A DNA stretch of 64,000 nt from JBDHTS01 sp044220535 (GTDB taxonomy: Bacteria > Pseudomonadota > Alphaproteobacteria > Micavibrionales > Micavibrionaceae): contig JBGAQU010000003.1 of the NCBI GenBank assembly GCA_044220535.1, positions 1-64,000 on the forward strand. The letters are read 5' to 3'. Each line of letters begins with the position of its first letter. Position 1 is the stretch's first letter. Below, piece by piece: positions 50,124-59,192 of this stretch. The notes beneath the pieces were generated by a model that was given only the letters and a program-made list of their open reading frames with translations, ran no database searches and had not been told where the DNA came from. The position numbers and the translations under genes are program-made.

Positions 50124-50810
50124 ATGTCCGTACCCGCCCGCCAGTTGCCGCTCGATCTCGGGCACCGTTCCGCTTCAGGGCGGGAGGATTTTCTGCTCGC
50201 CCCGTGCAACAGCGATGCCGTCGCCTGGATCGATCTGTGGCCCGAATGGCCCGCCCCCGCGCTGATCCTCCACGGCCCTGAATCCTGCGGCAAATCGCAC
50301 CTTGCCGCCGTATGGTCGGACCGCGCGCAGGCATTGCGCCTCGATCCCGCGCGCCTCGCCTTATCCGATCCCCGCGATGTCTGGAAAGACCGCACAGCCT
50401 GCGTGCTGGACGGCGCGGATTTCTGCATCGGCGACCGCGCCGCTGAAACCACGCTGTTCCACATGTACAACATGGCGAAGGAAGACGGGCGCACGCTGCT
50501 GATCACCCTCCGCACCGCGCCGATCCGCCAGGCTTTCACCCTGCCCGATCTCGCCTCCCGCCTGCGCGCCGCCCCCGCCGCGATGATCCAGGCGCCGGAC
50601 GAAACCCTGCTGGCCGCTTTGCTGGTGAAACTGTTTTCAGACCGTCAATTGCAGGTAAATGAAGACGTCATCCAGTATATCCTCCCCCGCATGGAACGCT
50701 CCTTCTCAGCCGCCCGTGATATCGTCCAGCGCGCCGATTCCGAAGCCCTCGCCAAGAAGAGAAATATTTCCGTGCCTTTGATTAGAGAAATATTACCCAC
50801 ACACAATTAA
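50124..50810 (+). CDS. hdaA: DnaA-related regulatory ATPase (HdaA type)
   Basis: The 228-residue protein resembles the ATPase part of DnaA without the DNA-binding domain. It starts QLPLDLGHRSASGREDFLLA, has a Walker A-like HGPESCGKSHLAAVW, a weakened Walker B (ACVLDGADF) and a sensor-type helix bundle (ITLRTAPIRQAF, LASRLRAAPAAMI). HdaA works with the beta clamp to turn active DnaA-ATP into DnaA-ADP after replication starts. The N-terminal QLPLDLG is a clamp-binding motif. It is five bases downstream of the permease gene. Confidence 0.87.
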   Translation: MSVPARQLPLDLGHRSASGREDFLLAPCNSDAVAWIDLWPEWPAPALILHGPESCGKSHLAAVWSDRAQALRLDPARLALSDPRDVWKDRTACVLDGADFCIGDRAAETTLFHMYNMAKEDGRTLLITLRTAPIRQAFTLPDLASRLRAAPAAMIQAPDETLLAALLVKLFSDRQLQVNEDVIQYILPRMERSFSAARDIVQRADSEALAKKRNISVPLIREILPTHN

Positions 50811-50813
50811 ACC

Positions 50814-50956
50814 GTCATCCCGGCGAAGGCCGGGACCCATGCGGTAGCGAGGCCAGAAACAAAAGGCGACAACCGCCATAGAGAGCGCTCTATGATCGTT
50901 ATCAGCCGTTTGTGATGTGGAAAGATTGTATGGGTCCTGGCCTTCGCCGGGATGAC
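50814..50956. repeat. Long REP-pair element (143 bp)
   Basis: REP arms flank an inner sequence with hairpin catagagagcgctctatg. It aligns with the element at 32459-32600 in reverse orientation over its whole length, with scattered differences. It separates hdaA and the convergent phosphatase gene. Confidence 0.9.
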
Positions 50957-50967
50957 AGGTAAAAAAA

Positions 50968-51462
50968 TCAGGCAGCGAACACATCCACCGCGTTGCTGAT
51001 GTCTTTTTTCAGCAAGGCCCAGTCATCCACCGGGCATTCCATCGCCACGATCATCGCGGGTGAAAACCCGGCGCGCAGCGCCTCCAGCGCTTCCGGGCTT
51101 CCGGATCCCGCCAGAACCATGCCGACCATGGATATGCCCGGGTTATGCCCGACCACAACCACGGATTGGATGTCATTGTCGGTCTTTTTCAGCACGTCGA
51201 AAATCTGCTCCGCCGTCGCGTTATAGAGCGCCCGCACGCGCACGGGCCGGATCTCCGCCATGGCGTTCTTCACCGCCAGCATCGTTTCTTCCGTCCGCCG
51301 CGCAGGGGAATACAACCCGGCCTGCGGCGCGTTTTCACGGCCTTTGAGCCACTCCGCCGCACGCCTGACCTGATCTTGCCCGGTTTCCGTCAATGGCCGA
51401 CCGCTGTCATGCCCTGAAGAGGGTGCAGCATCGCCATGGCGCATGAGATAGACATACTTCAT
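50968..51462 (-). CDS. SixA-type histidine phosphatase
   Basis: The 164-residue protein has the phosphohistidine RHG motif at the N-terminus (YLMRHGDAAPSS), a conserved Arg in LYSPARRTEET, and the second His in VVVVGHNPGISM. Size and layout match SixA-like members of the histidine phosphatase superfamily, which dephosphorylate His-phosphorylated proteins such as HPt domains. A link to the window's HPt kinase is only a possibility. It stands alone. Confidence 0.87.
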   Translation of the reverse strand: MKYVYLMRHGDAAPSSGHDSGRPLTETGQDQVRRAAEWLKGRENAPQAGLYSPARRTEETMLAVKNAMAEIRPVRVRALYNATAEQIFDVLKKTDNDIQSVVVVGHNPGISMVGMVLAGSGSPEALEALRAGFSPAMIVAMECPVDDWALLKKDISNAVDVFAA

Positions 51463-51549
51463 GGTTGTTATGATGACCTCTGTCTTTTAAATTCGCAAGA
51501 GGGTATTGAAAACATAGGTACTCCAGAACCCGCCCATGCGGCGTCTGTT

Positions 51550-53070
51550 TTAGGGAGATGACGGGTTCGCAGGCATGGCTGAAGAGACTGAAGCCTTGGT
51601 GCGCATCCTTGCTCCCCTTTCAGTTTCATCGACCAGCGCCTTTAACCAGCGCGCATTGGTATTGACTTGATTGACGCGACGCCCTTCCAGAGCCAGGGCA
51701 AGGCGTTCGTCGAACGGCATGGTGCGCGCCAGCATCATGCCTCTGGCCATATCTTCAACAGTGGGCTTCACGATAACGGCAGCGTTGCGGAACGGGACGG
51801 CAGCGCCGATGGTGTCCGACATTAGTGCTACGCCCGGATTTTTCATGTTCATAGAGCCGAACATCTCCGCCGGACCCAGATGCTGGCCGTCTATATCTGA
51901 AAGGAAGACACCCACGCGTGCTTGGCGATACAGCCCCGCGACAACATAAGGGGGAACGGCAATCGCTCTGTTCGTATCCGGATTATGCGGCGTAAATACC
52001 ACATTTCCGAACTCTCTGCGCAGTTGACGGTAACGGCTCGTATACGCGCTTTGCTCTTGTTTATAACCCGATACCGCTTCCCGGCTTGCCGGCGTGGCCT
52101 GTATCAAATGGATATCATCCGGATCCGCACCAAGCGTGGTGATGCAATGACGCAATGCATCGAGCCTGCGCGGCAGGGCTTTGGTGTAATCCAGCCTGTC
52201 AAAGCCAACCATATCGACTTTTGTATTGGTCCGCCCTTTTGTCGCATCTTTAATAAACTGGCCGAGTCTGGGATCGCTCACGGACGCATCCGATAACTCT
52301 CTCATATGATCCGCGTCACATGTCGCCGGACAGACACCGACATAGGCGCGTTCACCAAAACGGTTGGTCAGGAAACCGGTTTCATAAGGGTTCAGATTCA
52401 AAGGGGGCTGATCGGTCGCCAGCACGCTTTGAAAATTCAGGATGTCGCGCGGCGCCTGCAATGCGATAAAATCATATGCGAACATCGACCGTTCCGTTGC
52501 GCGGCGCAGAAAAGGCGCGGCTTCAGCCATGGCCGGATGTTCAAGAAGGTTCTGATCGTAATAAGGAATATGAAACATCATTCCATTCGGATTGAACACG
52601 CCCAGTTTCAGAAGTTCCTCGCCGAACTCATCCAGTTGATAATCGTGCGTGTTCAATATCCAGTCTGGCTGGACCACGGCTTTTGTTGCGCGCGCATAAA
52701 TGACATTGGCTAAATTATAATCATCCATATAAGATTGATCGAATTGAACAAGGTCCGGGCGAAAATGCGACGCGGGCCATTTTACACCGTTGGATGCGCG
52801 CTCATAATGACCGCGCTGCGCTTCTTCCGGCAGATCCAGAAACATAAAGGTCATCGAACGGCCTTTGACCGTGCGATCGACAATGCTCATATGGTTTTCA
52901 GGATGTTCGAAATCATACCGGTTGTCCGGGATGGTCTGCCCGCTCCAGCCCATGCGCATGGGCTGATCTATACCGGCGCACGTCGCTAAAGTATTGTCCA
53001 GACCGCCCGCTGTCGCGCCTGGCGCATCCGGATCGTTCAGACGGTTGGCAATACTCAGCAGTTTTGTCAT
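51550..53070 (-). CDS. Divergent trehalose-6-phosphate synthase-like glycosyltransferase (GT20)
   Basis: The 506-residue protein follows the OtsA order: an N-terminal sugar-binding loop with GGLDNTL replaced for the usual GGL motif, MGWSGQTIP, and PDWILNTHDYQLDEFGEELLKL (OtsA WVHDYHL). MMFHIPYYDQNLLEHP is the counterpart of the FFLHIPFP motif. VGFDRLDYTKALPRRLDALRHC corresponds to GVDRLDYSKGLPERL, and LYRQARVGVFLSDIDGQHLGPAEMFGSM to the GMNLVAKEY region. Several motif residues differ from ordinary OtsA, so the acceptor or donor may differ. No otsB is adjacent. Confidence 0.75.
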   Translation of the reverse strand: MTKLLSIANRLNDPDAPGATAGGLDNTLATCAGIDQPMRMGWSGQTIPDNRYDFEHPENHMSIVDRTVKGRSMTFMFLDLPEEAQRGHYERASNGVKWPASHFRPDLVQFDQSYMDDYNLANVIYARATKAVVQPDWILNTHDYQLDEFGEELLKLGVFNPNGMMFHIPYYDQNLLEHPAMAEAAPFLRRATERSMFAYDFIALQAPRDILNFQSVLATDQPPLNLNPYETGFLTNRFGERAYVGVCPATCDADHMRELSDASVSDPRLGQFIKDATKGRTNTKVDMVGFDRLDYTKALPRRLDALRHCITTLGADPDDIHLIQATPASREAVSGYKQEQSAYTSRYRQLRREFGNVVFTPHNPDTNRAIAVPPYVVAGLYRQARVGVFLSDIDGQHLGPAEMFGSMNMKNPGVALMSDTIGAAVPFRNAAVIVKPTVEDMARGMMLARTMPFDERLALALEGRRVNQVNTNARWLKALVDETERGARMRTKASVSSAMPANPSSP

Positions 53071-53155
53071 TATACACTCACTCTACCGGGGTTTCGCGCG
53101 ATCATAATCGAAAACGATCCGGTTTTGCAAACTTTACATATGTCACAGCGCAGCA

Positions 53156-54304
53156 TTAAACCGCCTGCCGCACCACCTGCCCATTTTTGAGGCTGAGCGC
53201 CAGTTTTCCGGCTTTCATGTCCAGGGCGGCCTTGCCGAAAACCTCATATTTCCAACCCTGTAAAACTGCCAAATCGGCCTTGTCGCCCCGGGCCAGGGCC
53301 TCCAGCTCCTCTGACGAGGCAATCAGCCGCCCGGCCACACCCTGTTCCGCACTGATAATCCGCAGCAGCATTTTCAGCATTTCCAGCATCGGCTGCAGAT
53401 CCGGCGGAAAACGTTCGCGCATGATGGAGGCCGGGCCCTGCCCCTTCGGCACGGCAAGCCCGGCCTGCACCGCGTCCAGCAGCGCCTGGCCGTGCCGGCT
53501 TTTCAGGATGTCGTCGCCTAGGTTGCGGATGCGTTTCAGATCATCCATCGATTTCGGCGGATGCACAGCGATATCGGCCAGCACTTCGTCCTTCAGCACC
53601 CGGCTGCGCGGGATGTTGCGACGCTGCGCCTCCATCTCCCGCCACGCGGCGATATGCTTCAGAACGGACAGCACCTGCGCCTTGTCGGTCTTGATCTTGA
53701 TGCGTTCCCAAGCCTCATCCGGCGGATTGCGATAGGTTTCGGGCGCTTCCAGAATGGCCATTTCCGACCGCCCCCAGTCGCTGCGGCCCGTCTGTTTCAT
53801 TTTCTCAGACAGCTTCGCATAGACGATGCGCAGATACCGCACATCGTCCAGCGCATAGGATAATTGCTTGTCCGACAAGGGCCGCCTGGCCCAGTCCGTG
53901 AACTGCGCACCCTTGTCCAGCCGTTCCCCGCACAGATCGGCGACGAGAGTCAGATACCCGACCTGGTCGCCAAAACCGCAGACCATCGCCGCCACCTGCG
54001 TATCAAAAATCGGCGCGGGCACGCTCGCCGTCATATTGTAGAAAATCTCCAGGTCTTGCCTTGCAGCATGGAACACCTTCACCACGTTCGGATTGGCCAT
54101 CAGATCCAGCAGCGGCTGCAGATCCAGCCCGGCCAGCGGGTCTACCGCCACCGGCTCGATCTCCGGCCCGGACAGCTGCACCAGGCACAGCTGCGGGTAA
54201 TAGGTGCGGTCGCGCAGGAATTCCGTATCCGCCGCCACATAAGGCTGCGTCGCAAGGCGTGCGCAAAGGTCGTTCAGGGCAGTCTGGTCTGTAATCACTG
54301 TCAT
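53156..54304 (-). CDS. rnd: Ribonuclease D
   Basis: From ATG 54304, chosen because the family starts about ten residues before the first catalytic motif, the protein has 382 residues; ATG 54340 would add twelve. The DEDD exonuclease motifs are present: VAADTEFLRDRTYYPQLC, LEIFYNMTASVPAPIFDTQVAA and LSYALDDVRYLRIVYAKL. A C-terminal HRDC domain follows (PRSRVLKDEVLADIAVHPPKSMDDLKRI). It trims 3' ends of tRNA precursors. In many alphaproteobacteria as I recall, it follows ppk and ppx; here the preceding place is taken by the OtsA-like gene. Confidence 0.94.
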   Translation of the reverse strand: MTVITDQTALNDLCARLATQPYVAADTEFLRDRTYYPQLCLVQLSGPEIEPVAVDPLAGLDLQPLLDLMANPNVVKVFHAARQDLEIFYNMTASVPAPIFDTQVAAMVCGFGDQVGYLTLVADLCGERLDKGAQFTDWARRPLSDKQLSYALDDVRYLRIVYAKLSEKMKQTGRSDWGRSEMAILEAPETYRNPPDEAWERIKIKTDKAQVLSVLKHIAAWREMEAQRRNIPRSRVLKDEVLADIAVHPPKSMDDLKRIRNLGDDILKSRHGQALLDAVQAGLAVPKGQGPASIMRERFPPDLQPMLEMLKMLLRIISAEQGVAGRLIASSEELEALARGDKADLAVLQGWKYEVFGKAALDMKAGKLALSLKNGQVVRQAV

Positions 54305-54372
54305 GCGGAATGGTTTACGCCTCCCCAGGCCATCCGCCAAGCTTTTATTGGAGACTAAGGCCCTCCCCCATC

Positions 54373-54398
54373 GTCATCCCGGCGAAGGCCGGGATGAC
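54373..54398. repeat. Single REP hairpin (26 bp)
   Basis: gtcatcccggcgaaggccgg followed by gatgac is one arm of the repeat pair, standing alone between rnd and the small ORF. Confidence 0.85.
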
Positions 54399-54469
54399 AG
54401 CGTTGTATTTTTGAGTCTTAAAGAAGAGTACCTAATATAAGGAACCTGCCCCGGCCTTCATACGTAAGT

Positions 54470-54488
54470 CCCTGTAATCAGGGGGGAG
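54470..54488 (+). promoter_or_regulatory. Hairpin over the ribosome binding site of the small ORF
   Basis: CCCTG (54470-54474), TAAT and CAGGG (54479-54483) form a small stem. Its 3' arm starts the GGGGGGAGA Shine-Dalgarno region of the ORF at 54494, so translation may be modulated by folding. Confidence 0.4.
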
Positions 54489-54493
54489 ACGCA

Positions 54494-54655
54494 ATGACCG
54501 TATTTCAGACCGACCACCAGACATCCACATGCTACGATCATAACCGCGCTATGTTTTCCGGACGCAAGGAAGAACGGTTATTGAAGCCCTTGACACCTGT
54601 CCTGCGGATTGATCCCGCCCAGGCCCGGTATTTAAGACCCTCACTTTGCCGTTAA
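54494..54655 (+). CDS. Small hypothetical protein (53 residues)
   Basis: ATG 54494 is preceded by a strong GGGGGGAGACGCA site. The peptide starts MTVFQTDHQTSTCYDHNRAM and ends ...RYLRPSLCR-stop at 54655. It is basic in its second half with two Cys and no helix of membrane type. No known family. The ribosome binding site and intergenic position support translation, but its size leaves doubt. Confidence 0.45.
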   Translation: MTVFQTDHQTSTCYDHNRAMFSGRKEERLLKPLTPVLRIDPAQARYLRPSLCR

Positions 54656-54666
54656 AATTTTAAGGC

Positions 54667-54681
54667 TTAACGCTTTATTAA
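54667..54681. promoter_or_regulatory. TTAA-N7-TTAA box (CtrA-type consensus)
   Basis: TTAACGCTTTATTAA, a perfect CtrA full-site pattern, lies 43 bases before the ATG at 54724. CtrA control is possible; the pattern is short. Confidence 0.35.
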
Positions 54682-54723
54682 TCTAAAACGCCTATAGTGA
54701 CCGTAAACTATATGTAAACAGTC

Positions 54724-56415
54724 ATGCGCACATTACCGGTCACGGCTTACACGATAGGCGCTTTATTCAATGCAGCGGTCGCCGCCGAACCGCCGCCGGA
54801 ATTCGTGCCGCTGCATCAGCGCGGCGTCATACCGGTAACGTCGGATTCAAACCTGGTCAGTATGAACCATATCATCGAAACAGGGTCTGCGCCGTTCAGC
54901 GTAAGCCAGGTTCCGCAACAAAATTACAGTATCGATCTTTCACGCGATGATGCGCTGACCCGATCGATGACGGAAATACGGCAACGCGCGGCAGGCGTTC
55001 TACATAGCAATCCCGTTATAAACTTTCTGATGTCCCGGGACGACTGGACCCGAAACGAACGAGCGTCCTATGAAAAAATTATTTCCAATATCGTTGCTGA
55101 AGAAGTCGACAAAGTGCCCGGCCTTGATCAATACCGCACACCGGATTTTGAATTCATGACAGATCCTGTAACGCGGGACGTCACAGTTTTGAACGATCTT
55201 TCTGATGATATCGAACATCATACATCAAACATGCGATTTGATTGCGGCGTTGAAAGCATAATCAAAGGCGTTATCACACAACAAATAGAAAATGAAATGC
55301 TGCCCGCTGTTGCGAAGAACGGCGGGTATAAGGCCGCCATGCCTTATTTCCTGGCCACGAATTGGAATCATGCCTTTCTCTTTACCCCCGCAGGCAATAT
55401 TATCGAAGCCACATCTGATCCATCCGAGGCAGCTAACCGGTCTTACGTTACAAGCAATGGCAATACGCTTGAGCAGTTTGTCAAAGGCCGTTTCACGTTT
55501 GATGGTAATTTTGCTTATGCTTCCGTCCAGCATGCGGATCAAGAAACCATCAGAGATGAAAAATACGATCACACGCTGGAAGCACTAGGCCAGGTGGAAT
55601 CCGGGCAAACCATTTTCAATCACGACCAGCTGCGCGATATGGCGAACCAGGCCGGCGGCCGCATGTTCGATACGGGCGGATACGGCTTTGTCATGATAGA
55701 AAAGCCCTACGGGAACGACCGTTATTCATTGGGTGTTTTTCAAAAACAGAATATCGGCTCGCCCGCCGAAGGCTACGTGGCCATTTCTCCGCTCTATCGA
55801 GATGCGGATGCCGCCAAAGCCCAGGATAAAAAATTTTTCCCCTACACGGACGATATCACACATAAAAACTATTCCTTTTCACTGGCTTCCCCTGAAGAGG
55901 GCGGTGCGCTTGTTTTCAGGGCGCAGGATGAAAGAAGCGACGACATAGATATCCTCACTTCTCCACCGCGCGGCCAGGATCTGCTTCAGGCCGATACCAT
56001 AGCCGGCTGGTCGTCGCTGCCCGGCGCCCGGGTCCTTGATGCCAGGGATAAAGGCTTTATGTTCACCGTCTCGCACGATGCGGACAATAATGCCTATCTG
56101 GCCGTGTATCAGGAAAAAAACAAGGGAACGCCGGAACAGGGCTACGTGCGGGTGGCGGGCGAAATGCATCCCGATGAGGGGTTCAGCACCAACCTCATCT
56201 ACGAGGATGAATTGACAAAACAAAGCTACATGTTCATGAACGGGCTCAAAGAGGGTCTGCAATCGCTGCGTATGCTACAGCAAGATGCCCATGGTGAATT
56301 CCAGCTGGTCGAAAAAGCGGATTATACGCGGACGAATGCCCCGGCCGATTCTACATTATCCCCGGAACCCAGCGTAATCCCCGCCGCACCGCGCGCGCCA
56401 CAGGCGGCGCCGTAA
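54724..56415 (+). CDS. Secreted protein with a Cys-His pair suggestive of a cysteine peptidase or transglutaminase fold
   Basis: The 563-residue protein begins with a short hydrophobic start (MRTLPVTAYTIGALFNAAVAAEP) that can act as a signal peptide. Near residue 178 lies MRFDCGVESIIKG and about 40 residues on FLATNWNHAFLFTPAGNIIEATS. A Cys on a helix followed by a His on a strand and an acidic or Asn residue is the order of papain-like and transglutaminase-like enzymes. The remainder (about 280-540) has two similar beta-type segments (YGFVMIEKPYGNDRYSLGVF and KGFMFTVSHDADNNAYLAVY), perhaps repeats. No family is recognised with certainty. A CtrA-type box lies upstream. Confidence 0.65.
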   Translation: MRTLPVTAYTIGALFNAAVAAEPPPEFVPLHQRGVIPVTSDSNLVSMNHIIETGSAPFSVSQVPQQNYSIDLSRDDALTRSMTEIRQRAAGVLHSNPVINFLMSRDDWTRNERASYEKIISNIVAEEVDKVPGLDQYRTPDFEFMTDPVTRDVTVLNDLSDDIEHHTSNMRFDCGVESIIKGVITQQIENEMLPAVAKNGGYKAAMPYFLATNWNHAFLFTPAGNIIEATSDPSEAANRSYVTSNGNTLEQFVKGRFTFDGNFAYASVQHADQETIRDEKYDHTLEALGQVESGQTIFNHDQLRDMANQAGGRMFDTGGYGFVMIEKPYGNDRYSLGVFQKQNIGSPAEGYVAISPLYRDADAAKAQDKKFFPYTDDITHKNYSFSLASPEEGGALVFRAQDERSDDIDILTSPPRGQDLLQADTIAGWSSLPGARVLDARDKGFMFTVSHDADNNAYLAVYQEKNKGTPEQGYVRVAGEMHPDEGFSTNLIYEDELTKQSYMFMNGLKEGLQSLRMLQQDAHGEFQLVEKADYTRTNAPADSTLSPEPSVIPAAPRAPQAAP

Positions 56416-56568
56416 CAGTACACTCCAATCATTACGTTAATTTTTCAATGACATAACGTTACAACAGCCAAAGGCCAACAAAAAACGCCCGGCGGCCCCG
56501 AATACTTGACTTGGCACGGCTTTCTGCCGTTTTATGATCCGACCATTTTTATGAACAGGATCGCCCCC

Positions 56569-58392
56569 ATGCACGCCTACCGCACCCATAGCTGCGCCGC
56601 CCTCCGCAAGTCCGACGAGGGCAAGACCGTCAAACTGTCCGGCTGGGTCCACCGGAAGCGAGACCATGGCGGGGTGCTGTTTATCGATTTGCGCGATACG
56701 CACGGCCTGACGCAATGCGTGGTGGACCAGGACTCTCCCATGCTGGCGGAGATCGAAAAGTGGCGGCCTGAATCCGTCATCACCATCGAAGGCCGCGTCA
56801 AACCGCGCCACGCGGGCACCGAAAACGCGAAGATGGCGACCGGCGATATCGAGGTTTATATCGACAAGGCCGTCCTGCAATCCTCCGCCGACGTGCTGCC
56901 CCTGCAAGTCGCCGAACCCGACGGCGCGGGGGAGGATGTCCGCCTGAAATACCGTTTCCTCGACCTGCGCCGCGACGGCATGCATTCCCGCGTGCGTTTG
57001 CGCAACAACGTCATCGCCTCCATGCGCCGCCGCATGTGGGACCAGGGCTTCCAGGAATTCAACACGCCGATCATGACGGCGAGCAGCCCCGAAGGCGCGC
57101 GCGACTACCTCGTCCCCAGCCGCCTCCACCCCGGCAAATTCTACGCCCTGCCCCAGGCGCCGCAGCAGTTCAAGCAATTGCTGATGGTCGCGGGTTTCGA
57201 CCGCTACTTCCAGATCGCGCCCTGCTTCCGCGATGAAGACGGCCGCGCCGACCGCCTGGCCGAATTCTATCAGCTGGATGTGGAGATGAGCTTCGTCACG
57301 CAGGAGGAAGTCTTCGCCACCATGTCCCCCGTTGTCGGCGGCATTTTCGAGGAATTCGCGAACTGGACCGGCACCGACCACAAAGTCGTGTGGATGCCGA
57401 ATATGAGCTGGCACGATGCCATGCTGAAATACGGCAGCGACAAGCCGGATTTGCGCAACCCGCTCGTCATCTGCGACGTGACGGACATCTTCAAGCGCGA
57501 CGACGTCACCTTCAACGCCTTCAAGGGCGCGATCGAGAAGGGCGCGGTCGTCCGCGCCATCCGCGCGCCAAAGGTCAGCGCCCTGCCCCGCAGCTTCTTC
57601 GACAAACTCAACGACTGGGCGCGCGGCGAAGGCGCGCCGGGCCTCGGCTATATATTGTTCGACGGCGCCGAAGGCAAAGGCCCCATCGCGAAATTCCTGG
57701 CGCCCGAAGCGCAAACGCAACTCCGCGCCGCCGCAAAACTGGAAGACGGCGACGCCATCTTCTTCGTCTGCGACAAGGAAGAGAAAGCCGCGAAAATGGC
57801 GGGCCGCGCGCGCGACCGCATCTGCGACGACATGGACGCGTCCGGCATCGCCACCCGCGAAAAAGGCGTCTACAAATTCTGCTGGGTCGTCGATTTTCCG
57901 ATGTATGAGATGGATGAGAAAACCGGCAAGGTCGATTTCTCCCACAACCCGTTCTCCATGCCGCAGGGCGGGCTGGACGCGCTGAACGGGCCGGACCCGC
58001 TCGCCATCCGCGCCATGCAGTATGACTGCGTCTGCAACGGCTACGAACTCTGCTCCGGCGGCATCAGGAATCACAAGGCGGAGATCATGGAACGCGCCTT
58101 CGCCCTCGCCGGATACGACAAGGCGGTCTTAGAGAAAAAATTCGGCGGCATGCTGAACGCCTTCCGCTTCGGCGCCCCGCCCCACGGCGGCTGCGCCTTC
58201 GGCATCGACCGCATCGTCATGCTGCTGGCCAACGAACCCAACCTCCGCGAAGTCTACGCCTTCGTCATGAACGGCGCCTATGAAGATTTGATGATGGGCG
58301 CGCCCAGCGAGCCGAGTGAAGCGCAGCTGAAGGATCTGCATTTGAAGGTGGTGATGCCGGTGAAGGCAATGGATGAGAAGAAGCGGGCTTAG
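56569..58392 (+). CDS. aspS: Aspartyl-tRNA synthetase
   Basis: From ATG 56569, chosen because AGGA lies upstream and the family starts MHxYRTHxC, the protein has 607 residues. It has the OB-fold anticodon domain ([23 protein letters not shown]), class II motif 2 ([21 protein letters not shown]) and motif 3 ([23 protein letters not shown]), and the bacterial GAD insertion (about 290-420). It charges tRNA-Asp. ATGs at 56506 and 56551 are weaker. AT-rich foreign-looking DNA begins immediately after its stop. Confidence 0.96.
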   Translation: MHAYRTHSCAALRKSDEGKTVKLSGWVHRKRDHGGVLFIDLRDTHGLTQCVVDQDSPMLAEIEKWRPESVITIEGRVKPRHAGTENAKMATGDIEVYIDKAVLQSSADVLPLQVAEPDGAGEDVRLKYRFLDLRRDGMHSRVRLRNNVIASMRRRMWDQGFQEFNTPIMTASSPEGARDYLVPSRLHPGKFYALPQAPQQFKQLLMVAGFDRYFQIAPCFRDEDGRADRLAEFYQLDVEMSFVTQEEVFATMSPVVGGIFEEFANWTGTDHKVVWMPNMSWHDAMLKYGSDKPDLRNPLVICDVTDIFKRDDVTFNAFKGAIEKGAVVRAIRAPKVSALPRSFFDKLNDWARGEGAPGLGYILFDGAEGKGPIAKFLAPEAQTQLRAAAKLEDGDAIFFVCDKEEKAAKMAGRARDRICDDMDASGIATREKGVYKFCWVVDFPMYEMDEKTGKVDFSHNPFSMPQGGLDALNGPDPLAIRAMQYDCVCNGYELCSGGIRNHKAEIMERAFALAGYDKAVLEKKFGGMLNAFRFGAPPHGGCAFGIDRIVMLLANEPNLREVYAFVMNGAYEDLMMGAPSEPSEAQLKDLHLKVVMPVKAMDEKKRA

Positions 58393-58394
58393 TG

Positions 58395-58811
58395 ATGATA
58401 AATACCAAATTAAAAACTTTAAATATAAGACTTGGCGGTTGGCATAGACTTTTTATCTTGACGACTTCTTTATATGTTATTTTTATTTCATTCTTTGCAT
58501 TTCCAATTCTTTTTGAAAACCCATATGTCAATTATAATGATATAAAACCTTATTTGAAGCCATGGATGAAATATCAAATAGATGATGCAGGAATTTATAT
58601 CAGTAATAAAGTCAACGAAACACAGCAGATCGTAGAATTACCTGATAACCAAAAAATACTTTTTAAATCAGGCATAACTGATGAACAAATGGAAGAAACC
58701 GCAAAAAATTGTTATTCAGCATATAAAAATGTTGTATCTAAAAAAGAGCCGTTAATTCGTTCAGTGTTCTTGCGTTTTACATTTTTCCACCAACATTCAT
58801 ATATTTACTAG
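58395..58811 (+). CDS. AT-rich one-helix hypothetical protein
   Basis: The 138-residue protein starts at ATG 58395, three bases after the aspS stop. It has one membrane helix (about residues 20-42, LFILTTSLYVIFISFFAFPI) and a polar C-terminal domain with a single Cys. Base composition (about a third GC) and codon choice contrast sharply with aspS. Its stop codon TAG is formed at the left end of the IS element, and would exist there also without the insertion. No family recognised. It might be an accessory membrane protein of the gene set that follows. Confidence 0.6.
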   Translation: MINTKLKTLNIRLGGWHRLFILTTSLYVIFISFFAFPILFENPYVNYNDIKPYLKPWMKYQIDDAGIYISNKVNETQQIVELPDNQKILFKSGITDEQMEETAKNCYSAYKNVVSKKEPLIRSVFLRFTFFHQHSYIY

Positions 58812-58823
58812 GATCCAGACTCA

Positions 58824-59192
58824 TTAAATCCACCATATCACAGTAGCAGCGAGACAGATGGCGGACAGGAAGTTTTTGACGTTCCTGTCGAAGCGCGTTG
58901 CGATTCGGCGGAAGTCCTTGAGGCGGCAGAACATGCGTTCGATGATGTTGCGCTGCCTGTAGATGGCTTTGTCGTATGCGTAAGGTGTCCTGCGGTTGGA
59001 GCGGGATGGGATGACGGCTTGCGTGCCGCGTCGCTCCAGCCACTCCCTTAAATCCCTGCTGTCATAGCCTTTGTCTGCAAGCAGTTCCGCGGATGGCGGC
59101 ATGGCCTCGAGACAAGGCCTGGCAACCTTGCAGTCATGGACGTTGCCGGGCGTGAGCAGAATAACACATGGCCTGCCTTTGCCATCCGTCAC
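58824..59192 (-). CDS. IS5-family transposase, OrfB part
   Basis: The 122-residue frame continues the DDE transposase: TDGKGRPCVILLTPGNVHD, LLADKGYDSRDLREWL with a catalytic Asp, and IERMFCRLKDFRRIATRFDR with the catalytic Glu region. The same frame runs upstream beyond the ATG as KRGALASAIGRSKGGPNTKIHAV, which is typical of the family. It is therefore normally made as a fusion with OrfA by a -1 shift at the A5G6 run (59249-59259). Confidence 0.9.
   Translation of the reverse strand: MTDGKGRPCVILLTPGNVHDCKVARPCLEAMPPSAELLADKGYDSRDLREWLERRGTQAVIPSRSNRRTPYAYDKAIYRQRNIIERMFCRLKDFRRIATRFDRNVKNFLSAICLAATVIWWI

Noticed and set aside
56437..58074. A 545-codon open frame antisense to aspS
   Set aside because: It is the mirror of a GC-rich, codon-biased gene; composition is Ala/Val/Gly/Arg-rich without any motif, and aspS is certain on the other strand.
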